Made by a program: the position numbers and the translations under genes. From positions 1 through 41,175 of the forward strand of contig NZ_JBMGQR010000035.1 in the NCBI RefSeq assembly GCF_049059935.1: DNA of 41,175 nt, read 5' to 3'. Numbering within the stretch: the first letter of the stretch is position 1; the number at the start of each line of letters is the position of its first letter. A model generated the notes under the pieces. The model searched no databases, was not told the DNA's origin, and saw only the letters and a list, made by a program, of their open reading frames with translations. This DNA is from JAURVT01 sp049059935 (GTDB lineage Bacteria > Actinomycetota > Actinomycetes > Propionibacteriales > Nocardioidaceae). This document shows positions 1 to 7,322 of this stretch, one piece after another.

Positions 1-252
1 TGGTTCCTGCGCTCGGACGCGCCGGTGGTCGGGGCGGCCGGCGTGCTCGAGGCGCTGTCGCTCAAGATCGGCGTCGTGCTCCTCGTGGTCGGCGTCCTGC
101 ACTTCCTCAACCTGTTCGTGCTGCTCGGCATCCGCAACGGACGTCGCGACCGTCAGATCGCCGCCGCCCGCGTCGGAGCCATGCAGCACCCGGCTGCGTG
201 GAGCACCCCGATGCCCGCCGGGCACCACGGGCAGCCCGGAGCCGGACGGTGA
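1..252 (+). CDS. C-terminal end of an unrecognised membrane protein (partial)
   Basis: The reading frame is open from the first base of the window to TGA at 250-252, giving 83 visible residues; the start lies outside. One strongly hydrophobic segment (about residues 19-43) is followed by a basic stretch with RNGRRDRQ, which suggests a cytoplasmic end after the last membrane helix. The tail is Pro/Gly/His-rich and looks disordered. The stop overlaps the GTG start of the TetR gene by three bases, so the two are probably co-transcribed and translationally coupled. I do not recognise the family; too little is present to assign a function. Confidence 0.7.
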   Translation, partial: WFLRSDAPVVGAAGVLEALSLKIGVVLLVVGVLHFLNLFVLLGIRNGRRDRQIAAARVGAMQHPAAWSTPMPAGHHGQPGAGR

Positions 253-953
253 CCGAGGGCGGCCGGGGCGAGCAGACGCGCCAAGCGATCCTGGACGCGG
301 CGCTCGCCCTGTTCGCCGAGCGCGGGTACGACAAGACCACGATGCGCGCGATCGCCACCGAGGCCGGCGTCTCGGTGGGCAACGCGTACTACTACTTCGG
401 GTCCAAGGAGCACCTGATCCAGGGCTACTACGACCAGATCCAGGAGCGCCACGCCGAGGCCGCACGCGCGGCACTGGCCGGCAGCGACGACCTCGCCGTG
501 CGGCTGTCGGGCGTCCTGCACGCCTGGCTCGACGTCGCCCAGCCCTACCAGGGCTTCGCCACCCAGCTGTTCCGCACCGCGGCCGACCCGCGCAGCCCGC
601 TCAGCCCGTTCTCGGCCGACTCCTCGCCGGCCAGGGAGCGTGCGGTGGCCACGATGCGCGAGGCGGTCGAGGGCTCGTCGATCGGCCTCGACCCCGCCCT
701 GCGCCCGTCGCTCCCGCACCTGCTCTGGCTGCTGCAGATGGGCCTGGTGCTGTTCTGGGTCTACGACGACTCGCCCGGCGCCAGGCGCTCCCGCGAGCTC
801 GTCGACGGCCTGGTCCCGCTGGTCGTCCGCGTCCTGCGGCTGTCGCGCCTGCGGGTGCTCCGCGGCACCACCGCCGACCTGCTCGCGCTGCTCGGACGGC
901 TCGGCCTGCCGTCGGCGGAACCGGACGGCGGCGGCGCGCGTCCGTCCAGGTGA
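249..953 (+). CDS. TetR/AcrR family transcriptional regulator
   Basis: A 234-residue one-component repressor. The N-terminal TetR DNA-binding domain spans about residues 9-56: first helix TRQAILDAALALFAERGYDKT, then helix-turn-helix with TTMRAIATEAGVSVGNAYYYF, including the typical G-x-x-YYYF end of the recognition helix. The C-terminal two thirds is the helical ligand-binding and dimerisation part and is not diagnostic of a ligand. I chose GTG 249 rather than ATG 198 because homology begins there and it overlaps the preceding stop (GTGA). The next gene starts on its stop codon (TGATG), so the regulator sits in a tight three-gene run. Its target is unknown; the neighbouring membrane protein genes are plausible. 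Confidence 0.9.
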   Translation: MTEGGRGEQTRQAILDAALALFAERGYDKTTMRAIATEAGVSVGNAYYYFGSKEHLIQGYYDQIQERHAEAARAALAGSDDLAVRLSGVLHAWLDVAQPYQGFATQLFRTAADPRSPLSPFSADSSPARERAVATMREAVEGSSIGLDPALRPSLPHLLWLLQMGLVLFWVYDDSPGARRSRELVDGLVPLVVRVLRLSRLRVLRGTTADLLALLGRLGLPSAEPDGGGARPSR

Positions 954-1681
954 TGACCACCGCGGCCGACGACTTCACGACCTTCGGGCCCTCCCACCTG
1001 GGGGCGCTCGGGGTGCTGCTCGTCGGCGCCGTCGCGGTGGTCCTCGTCGGACGGGCCCAGCGCGGGCGCCCGTCCGCGGTCGTGCTCAGCCGGGCGTTCG
1101 CCGTGCTCATCCCGGTGTTCACCGTCCCGCTGCAGCTGCTGCAGCTCACCCCGGCCGAGTGGGACCTCGGCACGTCCCTGCCGTTCCAGCTGTGCGACCT
1201 CGCCTGGGTGTTCGCCGTCCACGCGCTGTGGACGCACCGCCGGTGGTCGGTGACGCTCACCTACCTGTGGGGCATCACGCTGGTCACCCAGGCGATGATC
1301 ACGCCCGACCTCGCCACCAACTTCCCCGGGGCCCGCTACCTGATGTTCTGGGCGATGCACCTGCTCATCGTCTGGGCGTCGGTCTACCTGACGCTCGGCC
1401 TCGGCATCGCGCCGCGCTGGCGCGACCTGCGCACCGTCGTCGCGATCACCCTGACGTGGGCCGTCGCGGCGTTCTGCTTCAACGTCGTCGCCGGCACCAA
1501 CTACGGCTACCTCAACGCCAAGCCCGCCCGTGGGTCGGCGCTCGACCTGCTGGGCCCCTGGCCGGGCTACGTGCTGGTCGAGATCGCGATCGTGATCGGC
1601 GTCTGGACGCTGCTCACCTGGCCGTGGGCGCGTCGGGAGAGCCGGACGTACCAGGGCGACGGCGACCTCGCCCGCCCTTGA
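953..1681 (+). CDS. TIGR02206 / YwaF-like integral membrane protein
   Basis: About 242 residues with six or so hydrophobic segments. The pattern matches the TIGR02206 (Bacillus YwaF-like) family: GPSHLGAL near the N-terminus, LPFQLCDLAW in the middle, and towards the end GTNYGYLNAKP followed by LLGPWPGY, which are hallmark sites of the family. No biochemical function is established for it. The start may be ATG 953, overlapping the TetR stop by one base, or GTG 950 one codon earlier; the spacing favours translational coupling either way. Being coupled to a TetR gene suggests it is under that regulator, which is inference. Confidence 0.85.
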   Translation: MTTAADDFTTFGPSHLGALGVLLVGAVAVVLVGRAQRGRPSAVVLSRAFAVLIPVFTVPLQLLQLTPAEWDLGTSLPFQLCDLAWVFAVHALWTHRRWSVTLTYLWGITLVTQAMITPDLATNFPGARYLMFWAMHLLIVWASVYLTLGLGIAPRWRDLRTVVAITLTWAVAAFCFNVVAGTNYGYLNAKPARGSALDLLGPWPGYVLVEIAIVIGVWTLLTWPWARRESRTYQGDGDLARP

Positions 1682-1767
1682 CGGGCCACCGTCCGTTCCG
1701 TCACGGTTCATCCCGACCCCCCAACGCCGTGGCCTCCGGGTCACCCACCGTCACTGGACTGGTGCCC

Positions 1768-2928
1768 ATGACCCTCCGTACCCCCCTGCGCGCGAGCGCC
1801 CCGGCCGCCGTCGTCGCCACCGCGGCCGCGCTGCTCGTCGGCCTCGTCGGCGTGCCCTCCCAGGCCGCGAGCGGCCCGAGCGCCGCCGTCGCCGCCACCT
1901 CCGACCGTCACGGCAAGACCGACGACACCCTGGTGTTCGGCCACCGCGGCGCCTCGGGCTACCGCCCCGAGCACACCCTCGCGTCCTACAAGCTCGCCAT
2001 GGACATGGGTGCCGACTACGTCGAGCCCGACCTGGTGAGCACCAAGGACGGCAAGCTGGTCGCCCGCCACGAGAACGAGATCGCGACGACCACCGACGTC
2101 GCCGACCACCCCGAGTTCGCCGACCGCAAGACCACCAAGACCATCGACGGCGTCGCGCTCACCGGCTGGTTCACCGAGGACTTCACGCTGCGCGAGCTCA
2201 AGACGCTGCGCGCCAAGGAGCGTCTGCCCCAGACGCGCCCGGCCAACACGCGCTACGACGGCCTCTACGAGATCCCCACCCTCGAGGAGGTGATCGCGCT
2301 GGTGAAGAAGGAGAACCGCCGCCGCGGCACGAACGTCGGCATCGCGCCGGAGACCAAGCACCCCACGTACTTCCAGGGCATCGGGCTCGGCCTGGAGCGC
2401 CCGCTGCTGCGCACCCTGGCCAAGGCGGGCCTGGACAAGAAGCGCTCCAAGGTGGTCATCCAGTCCTTCGAGACGACCAACCTCAAGTACCTGAACGCCC
2501 GCACCCCCGTGCCGCTCGTCCAGCTCACCTCGGCCGCCGGCGCCCCGTACGACCTCGTCGCGCAGGGCGACCCCCGCACGTGGGCCGACGTCACCAGCGC
2601 CAGCGGACTGCGTCAGGTGGCCAAGTACGCCGACTGGCTCGGCCCGGAGAAGAACCAGGTGATCCCGCGCGACGCGGCCGGCTTCCTGGCCAAGCCGACG
2701 ACGATCGTGCGCGACGCCCACCGCGCCGGGCTCGACGTGGTGGTCTACACCTTCCGCGACGAGAACCAGTTCCTGCCCGCCGACTTCCGCGACGGCACCG
2801 ACCCCAACACCAAGGGCGACTCGTTCGCCGAGTACCGCGCGTTCCTCGCCACCGGCATCGACGCGATCTTCACCGACCAGCCCGACACCCTGGTGGCCTA
2901 CCTCGAGCTGCAGGACGAGGCCGCCTGA
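1768..2928 (+). CDS. Secreted glycerophosphodiester phosphodiesterase (GDPD)
   Basis: A 386-residue protein predicted to hydrolyse glycerophosphodiesters to glycerol-3-phosphate and an alcohol outside the cell. Residues 1-35 form an Ala-rich signal peptide. The GDPD barrel starts at FGHRGASGYRPEHT (His59), followed by VEPDLV (Glu86, Asp88) and VARHEN (His101), the metal-binding and catalytic residues of the family. The insert before KTLR and the late TFRDEN and DAIFTDQPD motifs are typical of the larger, GlpQ-like secreted enzymes. I chose ATG 1768 because the signal peptide begins there; the open frame runs far upstream only because of high GC content. A separate transcription unit is likely, 86 nt after the previous gene. 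Confidence 0.92.
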   Translation: MTLRTPLRASAPAAVVATAAALLVGLVGVPSQAASGPSAAVAATSDRHGKTDDTLVFGHRGASGYRPEHTLASYKLAMDMGADYVEPDLVSTKDGKLVARHENEIATTTDVADHPEFADRKTTKTIDGVALTGWFTEDFTLRELKTLRAKERLPQTRPANTRYDGLYEIPTLEEVIALVKKENRRRGTNVGIAPETKHPTYFQGIGLGLERPLLRTLAKAGLDKKRSKVVIQSFETTNLKYLNARTPVPLVQLTSAAGAPYDLVAQGDPRTWADVTSASGLRQVAKYADWLGPEKNQVIPRDAAGFLAKPTTIVRDAHRAGLDVVVYTFRDENQFLPADFRDGTDPNTKGDSFAEYRAFLATGIDAIFTDQPDTLVAYLELQDEAA

Positions 2929-2947
2929 CGCCCGGTGCTCACCGCCC

Positions 2948-2953
2948 TACGCT
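2948..2953 (+). promoter_or_regulatory. -10 box TACGCT of a leaderless promoter
   Basis: TACGCT lies 6 nt before the GTG start at 2960, placing the expected transcription start on the start codon itself. It is 20 nt downstream of the GDPD stop codon. Confidence 0.5.
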
Positions 2954-2959
2954 GGGGCG

Positions 2960-3667
2960 GTGAGCACCGACGCGGGCACCCAGGTCGAGATCGAGACGCC
3001 CGACGGGCCGATGCCCGCCTACCGGTGGCTGCCGCCGTCGGGCACCGGCCCCGGCCTGGTGCTCGTCCAGGAGATCTTCGGCGTCTCGGACTACATCCGC
3101 TCGCGCGCCGCCGACCTCGCCGCGCTCGGCTACGTCGTGCTCGCGCCGGAGATCTACTGGCGCCTGGAGCGCACCACCGTCGACGAGTCGCGCGACGACG
3201 TCCTGCAGCAGGCGATGGGCCTGGTGCAGCAGCTGGACTGGGACGTCGCCGTCCAGGACGGGGCCGCGGCGCTCGACCACCTGCGCGCCGACGAGGCCGT
3301 CACGGGCGGCACCGGGCTGCTCGGCTTCTGCTTCGGGGGAGGGCTGGCGTTCGCCGTCGCCGCCGAGCGCGACCCCGACGTGCTGGTCAGCTACTACGGG
3401 TCTGCGCTGCCCGACCTGCTGCACCTCGCCCCGCAGGTGACGGCGCCGAGCCTGCACCACGTCGGCACGTCCGACGCCTACCTGGGGCCCGAGGTGGTGG
3501 AGCGGATCCGCGCCGCCGTGGAGCGTCCGGGCGTGCGGTTCGAGACCTACGAGGGCGCCGACCACGCCTTCGACAACCCGATGCCGGCCTTCCACCACGC
3601 CGACGCGTCGGCGCGGGCCTGGGCGACCACCGCGGAGTTCCTCGCCGAGCACCTGCCCACGACCTGA
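2960..3667 (+). CDS. Dienelactone hydrolase family protein
   Basis: A 235-residue cytosolic alpha/beta hydrolase. The nucleophile is Cys124 in GFCFGGG, with Asp172 (GTSDAYL) and His202 (GADHAFDN) completing the Cys-Asp-His triad of dienelactone hydrolases; Glu38 in VLVQEIFG is the residue that tunes the cysteine in characterised members. Length matches the family (about 235-240). Members open dienelactones in chloroaromatic breakdown, but many actinobacterial paralogues act on unknown esters, and no aromatic-ring genes lie next to it. It starts with GTG 2960 directly after a -10 box and has no Shine-Dalgarno site. Confidence 0.93.
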   Translation: MSTDAGTQVEIETPDGPMPAYRWLPPSGTGPGLVLVQEIFGVSDYIRSRAADLAALGYVVLAPEIYWRLERTTVDESRDDVLQQAMGLVQQLDWDVAVQDGAAALDHLRADEAVTGGTGLLGFCFGGGLAFAVAAERDPDVLVSYYGSALPDLLHLAPQVTAPSLHHVGTSDAYLGPEVVERIRAAVERPGVRFETYEGADHAFDNPMPAFHHADASARAWATTAEFLAEHLPTT

Positions 3668-3702
3668 CGCAGGATGGTCGGACCCCCGACCCCGGAGCCC
3701 CC

Positions 3703-4629
3703 ATGCGCCTCGTCCGCCCCGTCCTCCTGCTGCTCACCGCCGCCGCGCTCGTCCTCGTCGGCGCCTCGCCGTCCGTCGCCGCGTCGCCCGACACCTACCG
3801 CCTCCCCGACGGCTTCCAGCCCGAGGGGATCGCCACCGGCCCCGGCCGCACCGCCTACCTGGGCTCGCGCGTCGACGGCCGGATCGTGAAGGTCGACCTG
3901 CGCTCCGGACGGGTCTCGCCGCTCGCCGCCGGCCCCGGCACCCCGTCGCTCGGCCTCAAGGTCGACGGCAAGCGCCTGTTCGTCGCCGGCGGCACCGGCG
4001 GCGACGCCCGTGTGCTCGACACCCGTACCGGCCGCACGCTCGCGTCCTACGACCTGGCGACGGCGGCCGAGAGCTTCGTCAACGACGTGATCGTCACCAG
4101 GGACGCGGCGTACTTCACCGACTCGCGCAACCCCGTGCTCTACAAGCTGCCGCTCGGCCGCAAGGGCGCGCTGCCGAAGCAGTCGGCGGTGGAGCGCATC
4201 GACCTCACCGGCGACCTCGTCTACGGCGAGGGCAACAACGCCAACGGCATCGAGCGCACCCCCGACGGCCGGGCGCTGCTCGTCGTCCAGTCCAACACCG
4301 GTCTGCTGTTCCGCGTCGACCCGCGCACGGGCGTCACCCGCACGGTCGACCTCGGAGGCACGTCGCTCGTCAACGGTGACGGCCTGCTGCTCGAGGGCCG
4401 CACCCTCTACGCCGTGCAGAACCGGCTCAACGCCATCGCGGTGCTGAGGCTCGACAAGCGCGGCACCGCCGGCGTGAAGACCGGCGAGATCACCGACCGG
4501 CGGTTCGACGTGCCCAGCACCGTCGCTCGCGACGGCCAGCGCCTGCTGCTGCCCAACGCGCGGTTCACCACCCCGCCCACGGCGACCACCCGCTACGACG
4601 TCGTCGCGGTCCGCGCTGGCCGATGCTGA
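3703..4629 (+). CDS. Secreted SMP-30/gluconolactonase-like beta-propeller protein
   Basis: A 308-residue exported protein. The signal peptide is clear: basic MRLVRP, a Leu/Ala core, then ASPSVAAS with likely cleavage after about residue 27. The rest consists of repeated blade-like units (RIVKVDLRSGRVSPL, ARVLDTRTGRTLASY, LLFRVDPRTGVTRTVDL), matching SMP-30/NHL-type six-bladed propellers. GEGNNANGIERTPDG resembles the metal-site strand of gluconolactonase-like proteins. In actinobacteria such proteins are often labelled superoxide dismutase or SMP-30 by homology only; the substrate is unknown. ATG 3703 is chosen because the signal peptide starts there. Confidence 0.8.
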   Translation: MRLVRPVLLLLTAAALVLVGASPSVAASPDTYRLPDGFQPEGIATGPGRTAYLGSRVDGRIVKVDLRSGRVSPLAAGPGTPSLGLKVDGKRLFVAGGTGGDARVLDTRTGRTLASYDLATAAESFVNDVIVTRDAAYFTDSRNPVLYKLPLGRKGALPKQSAVERIDLTGDLVYGEGNNANGIERTPDGRALLVVQSNTGLLFRVDPRTGVTRTVDLGGTSLVNGDGLLLEGRTLYAVQNRLNAIAVLRLDKRGTAGVKTGEITDRRFDVPSTVARDGQRLLLPNARFTTPPTATTRYDVVAVRAGRC

Positions 4630-4639
4630 GCACCCGTCC

Positions 4640-4645
4640 TAGGGT
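4640..4645 (+). promoter_or_regulatory. -10 box TAGGGT for the ABM monooxygenase gene
   Basis: TAGGGT is 10 nt after the propeller gene stop. Unlike most promoters here it would give a leader of about 33 nt carrying GAGGAG at 4673-4678, a good Shine-Dalgarno site 6 nt before ATG 4685. Confidence 0.4.
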
Positions 4646-4684
4646 CGGCACGAACGCCGACCACGCACCCCCGAGGAGAGCCCG

Positions 4685-5002
4685 ATGATCGTCATCACCG
4701 TCCGCTTCAAGGTCAAGCCCGAGCACGTCGACGGCTGGCTCGACCGCGTCGAGTCCTTCACGCGCAACACGCGCGCCGAGGAGGGCAACCTGTGGTTCGA
4801 CTGGGCCCGCAGCGTCGACGACCCGAACGAGTTCATCCTGCTCGAGGCGTTCAAGGACGACGGCGCCGAGGCGCACGTCGGGTCCGACCACTTCAAGCAG
4901 GCCATCGTCGACCTGCCCCCGGCGCTCGCCGAGACCCCCCGCATCATCAACTTCCAGACCGACGGCGACGACTGGTCCGAGATGGGCGAGATGAAGATCT
5001 AG
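4685..5002 (+). CDS. Antibiotic biosynthesis monooxygenase (ABM) domain protein, putative quinol monooxygenase
   Basis: A 105-residue protein made of a single ABM ferredoxin-like fold. It shows the usual pattern: MIVITVRFKVKPEHVDGWL, then TRAEEGNLWFDW, FILLEAFKDDGAEAHVGSDHFKQ and a final strand IINFQTD. Relatives such as E. coli YgiN form dimers and act on quinols or other small aromatics without a cofactor. The start is fixed by GAGGAG at 4673-4678. It is followed by hairpin repeat C1, which begins 5 nt after the stop and probably ends its transcript. Confidence 0.88.
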   Translation: MIVITVRFKVKPEHVDGWLDRVESFTRNTRAEEGNLWFDWARSVDDPNEFILLEAFKDDGAEAHVGSDHFKQAIVDLPPALAETPRIINFQTDGDDWSEMGEMKI

Positions 5003-5007
5003 GCCCT

Positions 5008-5108
5008 GAGGCGCCTGGCATCCCGACCGGCGACGTTGCTCGCCGCTCGACGAACGAACCCGGTTCGCCTTCGCGGCGGCGCCTCGCCGGTCGGGCGCCA
5101 GCCACCTC
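5008..5108 (+). repeat. Hairpin repeat family C, copy 1
   Basis: A long imperfect inverted repeat fills the gap between the ABM gene and DUF2277. Outer arms GAGGCGCCTGGC (5008-5019) and GCCAGCCACCTC (5097-5108) pair; inside them CCCGACCGGCGA pairs with TCGCCGGTCGGG, and the tip is the near-palindrome CGAACCCGGTTCG. The core (TGGCATCCCG ... CTCGACGAAC ... GTTCGCCTTCG ... CGGGCGCC) recurs at 26842-26950. It probably works as a terminator for the ABM gene; REP-like dispersal is inferred from the second copy. Confidence 0.75.
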
Positions 5109-5137
5109 AGGGGGTTTCGATCGTCCAGGCGTCGGCC

Positions 5138-5143
5138 TAGCCT
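5138..5143 (+). promoter_or_regulatory. -10 box TAGCCT of a leaderless promoter
   Basis: TAGCCT ends 6 nt before ATG 5150 of the DUF2277 gene; no ribosome-binding site fits between. Confidence 0.55.
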
Positions 5144-5149
5144 GGCGGC

Positions 5150-5422
5150 ATGTGCCGCAACATCAGGACCCTCCACAACTTCGAGCCCGCCGCCACCGAG
5201 GACGAGGTGCACGCCGCCGCGCTGCAGTACGTCCGCAAGGTGGCGGGCACGACCAAGCCGTCGCAGGCGAACGCCGAGGTGTTCGAGCGAGCCGTGCAGG
5301 AGATCGCGCACGTGACGCGCCACCTGCTCGAGGACCTCGTCACCTCGGCGCCGCCCAAGGACCGCGACGTCGAGGCCGCCAAGGCCAAGGAGCGCTCGGC
5401 CAAGCGGTTCGCCACGGCCTGA
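5150..5422 (+). CDS. DUF2277 family protein
   Basis: A 90-residue soluble protein matching DUF2277 over its full length: MCRNIRTLHNFEPAATEDE at the start (the MCRNI opening is the family hallmark), then ALQYVRKVAG and a C-terminal helix with EVTSAPPKDR-like sequence (actual LVTSAPPKDRDVEAA) and a basic end. No function is known. It is leaderless and monocistronic, lying between hairpin C1 and the convergent GNAT gene whose stop is 13 nt away. Confidence 0.88.
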   Translation: MCRNIRTLHNFEPAATEDEVHAAALQYVRKVAGTTKPSQANAEVFERAVQEIAHVTRHLLEDLVTSAPPKDRDVEAAKAKERSAKRFATA

Positions 5423-5435
5423 TCGCGCCGCCGCC

Positions 5436-5924
5436 TCAGAGGTGGCGGTGCATGACGTGCAGGCCGACCCGGCCGAGCGTGCGGTGCTCGTACGCCTCGG
5501 GCACGGTGCCGACGATCGTGAACCCGAGGTCGTGCCACAGCCGCACGGCCACGGTGTTGGTCTCGACCACCGCGTTGAACTGGATGGCGGCGTAGCCCTC
5601 GTCGCGCAGGGCGTCGACGACGTGCTCGCCCAGCGCGCGTCCCACGCCGCGCCCGCGGGCGGCCGGCGACACCATGAAGCTGGCGGTGCCCACGTGCGAG
5701 CCCCGCGCCGGGCGGTTGGGTCCGTACTTGGCGCTGCCGAGCACGGTGCCGTCGTCGTCGACCGCCACGACGCAGCGGTCGGGGGCCGGTGCCATCCACA
5801 GCGCGCGGGCCTCGTCGGACGTCAGGTGGTCGGGGTAGGCGTAGGTCTCGCCCGCCTCGACGGTCGACGCGAAGAACGGGTACACCTGCGGCCAGTCGGC
5901 CGGCGTCGCCTCGCGGATCTGCAC
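5436..5924 (-). CDS. GNAT family N-acetyltransferase
   Basis: A 162-residue acetyl-CoA-dependent acyltransferase. The GNAT fold is shown by IREATPADWPQVYPFF at the start, the acetyl-CoA pyrophosphate-binding loop RGRGVGRALG (residues 90-99), and AVRLWHDLGFTIVGTVPEAY near the end, the usual beta5-alpha4 region. It resembles the phosphinothricin/MnaT-like amino-acid N-acetyltransferase branch, but the acceptor cannot be read from the sequence. GTG 5924 is chosen because it follows a TAGGAT -10 box by 7 nt and begins the conserved I-R-x-A-T strand. Confidence 0.88.
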   Translation of the reverse strand: MQIREATPADWPQVYPFFASTVEAGETYAYPDHLTSDEARALWMAPAPDRCVVAVDDDGTVLGSAKYGPNRPARGSHVGTASFMVSPAARGRGVGRALGEHVVDALRDEGYAAIQFNAVVETNTVAVRLWHDLGFTIVGTVPEAYEHRTLGRVGLHVMHRHL

Positions 5925-5931
5925 GGCGCCG

Positions 5932-5937
5932 ATCCTA
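5932..5937 (-). promoter_or_regulatory. -10 box TAGGAT of a leaderless promoter
   Basis: On the minus strand TAGGAT lies 7 nt before the GTG start of the GNAT gene. Confidence 0.5.
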
Positions 5938-5992
5938 CGACGAGGCCCGCGCCCCCCTGGGGGGACGCGGGCCGGTGGTCGTCGCGGGGTCG

Positions 5993-6628
5993 TCAGCCGG
6001 AGTAGGCGACGCCCGTCGCGTGCAGCGGGCAGTACCCGAACGGGTTCTTCGCGAGGTACTGCTGGTGCACCGCCTCGGCGTAGTAGAAGTGGTCCAGCGG
6101 CAGGATCGCCGTGGTGATCTCGCCATAGCCGCGGGCGCTCATGTCGCGCTGGTAGACCTCGCGCGACTTCTCCGCGAGCTCCTGCTGCTCGGGCGTCGTG
6201 GTGTACATGACCGAGCGGTACTGGGTGCCGACGTCGTTGCCCTGGCGCATGCCCTGCGTCGGGTCGTGGTTCTCCCAGAAGATCTTGAGCACCTGCTCGA
6301 ACGGCAGGACCTTCGGGTCGAAAACGACGCGCACGACCTCGGCGTGCCCGGTCATGCCGGTGCACACCTCCTCGTACGTAGGGTTGGGGGTGACGCCACC
6401 GGCGTAGCCGACCGCGGTCGTCCACACGCCCGGCGTCTCCCAGAACGTCTTCTCCTCGCCCCAGAAGCAGCCCAGGCCGACGACGACCTCCTCGAAGCCG
6501 TCGGGCACGGCCGCCTCCATGGGCGTCCCGAGCACCAGGTTGTCGGTGCCGACCTCGAACGGACGGGTGTCGCGTCCGGGCAGCGCGTCCTGGGGCTCGA
6601 CCAGCGTGGTCTTCTTCCTACCGAACAT
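5993..6628 (-). CDS. msrA: Peptide methionine (S)-S-oxide reductase MsrA
   Basis: A 211-residue enzyme repairing methionine-S-sulfoxide in proteins. The catalytic motif GLGCFWGEEK contains Cys54, and Cys200 in FGYCPLH is placed to act as resolving cysteine. Also present are VGYAGGVTPNPTYEEVC, GHAEVVRVVFDP and FWENHDPTQGMRQGNDVGTQYRS, the core of the family. ATG 6628 is supported by AAGGAGG (minus strand, 6644-6638); the open frame continues 11 codons further upstream without support. The N-terminal extension of about 45 residues before the fold is usual for the longer MsrA type. Confidence 0.96.
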   Translation of the reverse strand: MFGRKKTTLVEPQDALPGRDTRPFEVGTDNLVLGTPMEAAVPDGFEEVVVGLGCFWGEEKTFWETPGVWTTAVGYAGGVTPNPTYEEVCTGMTGHAEVVRVVFDPKVLPFEQVLKIFWENHDPTQGMRQGNDVGTQYRSVMYTTTPEQQELAEKSREVYQRDMSARGYGEITTAILPLDHFYYAEAVHQQYLAKNPFGYCPLHATGVAYSG

Positions 6629-6692
6629 CAGTGGGGGCCTCCTTCGCCTCGTGTACTGCACAACAGTCCGGGACCCCGAAACGTTCCGCCAC

Positions 6693-7259
6693 TCAGGTGA
6701 CGATCCCTGCGGCCACGGCGACCTCGCGGTACGCGCCCGCCAGCGTCTCGACGGTCTCGTGCGCGTTCAGCCCGCTGGGGTTGGGCACCACCCACAGCGC
6801 CGACCCATGGAGGTCGTCCGGCTGGCGTCCCTGGCGGGTGCGGGGGAGCCCGAACGCCGTGCGATAGGCGGTGATGCCGGCGACCGCCACCACCGCCGGA
6901 CGCCGGGTGGCGACCAACGTCTCGAGCCGCGTGCGCCCCTCGCGCAGCTCGTCGACGGTGAGCTCGTCCGCGCGGGCGGTCGCGCGGGGCGCGAGGTTGG
7001 TGATGCCGAGGCCGAGGCCCGTCAGGTAGGCGGTGTCGTCGGACGACAGCGTCGCGGAGGTGTCGAGGTCGCGAGTGACGACGCCCGCCCGCCGCAGCGC
7101 CGGCCAGAACCGGTTGCCCGGCCGCGCGAAGTGCGTGCCGGTGGCGGCCGTCCACAGCCCGGGGTTGATGCCGACGAACAGCAGCCGGAGGTCGTCGCCC
7201 AGGAGGTCGGGGACGGTCGCGTCGCGGAACGTCTCGAGCTCGGCGCGCGTGAATCCCAC
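6693..7259 (-). CDS. mug: G/U mismatch-specific uracil-DNA glycosylase (Mug/UDG family 2)
   Basis: A 188-residue base-excision repair enzyme removing uracil or thymine opposite guanine. Motif 1 is GINPG (residues 30-34), with the family 2 Asn at position 32 in place of the Asp of family 1 UDG; motif 2 is PNPSGLNAHE (159-168), the DNA-intercalating loop. FARPGNRFWPAL and GLGITNLAPRATARADEL are further conserved Mug segments. Length fits the family (about 170-190). GTG 7259 sits 6 nt after a -10 box, so it is probably leaderless. It is on the same strand as msrA but 64 nt away. Confidence 0.93.
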   Translation of the reverse strand: MGFTRAELETFRDATVPDLLGDDLRLLFVGINPGLWTAATGTHFARPGNRFWPALRRAGVVTRDLDTSATLSSDDTAYLTGLGLGITNLAPRATARADELTVDELREGRTRLETLVATRRPAVVAVAGITAYRTAFGLPRTRQGRQPDDLHGSALWVVPNPSGLNAHETVETLAGAYREVAVAAGIVT

Positions 7260-7265
7260 CCCGTG

Positions 7266-7271
7266 ACGCTA
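7266..7271 (-). promoter_or_regulatory. -10 box TAGCGT of a leaderless promoter
   Basis: On the minus strand TAGCGT is 6 nt before GTG 7259 of mug. It is back to back with the metB promoter in a 63-nt divergent intergenic region. Confidence 0.5.
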
Positions 7272-7310
7272 CCGCCGAGACGCCCTCCCGCGGCCGTCGG
7301 CGGCACGATC

Positions 7311-7316
7311 TAGTGT
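7311..7316 (+). promoter_or_regulatory. -10 box TAGTGT of a leaderless promoter
   Basis: TAGTGT ends 6 nt before GTG 7323 of metB. Confidence 0.5.
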
Positions 7317-7322
7317 GGCTCC

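Noticed and set aside
640..2928. A 762-codon open frame covering TetR, YwaF-like and GDPD regions
   Set aside because: Only the last 386 codons (from 1768) have coding features; the upstream part is an Arg/Pro-rich out-of-frame translation of the TetR and membrane protein genes, typical of high-GC DNA.
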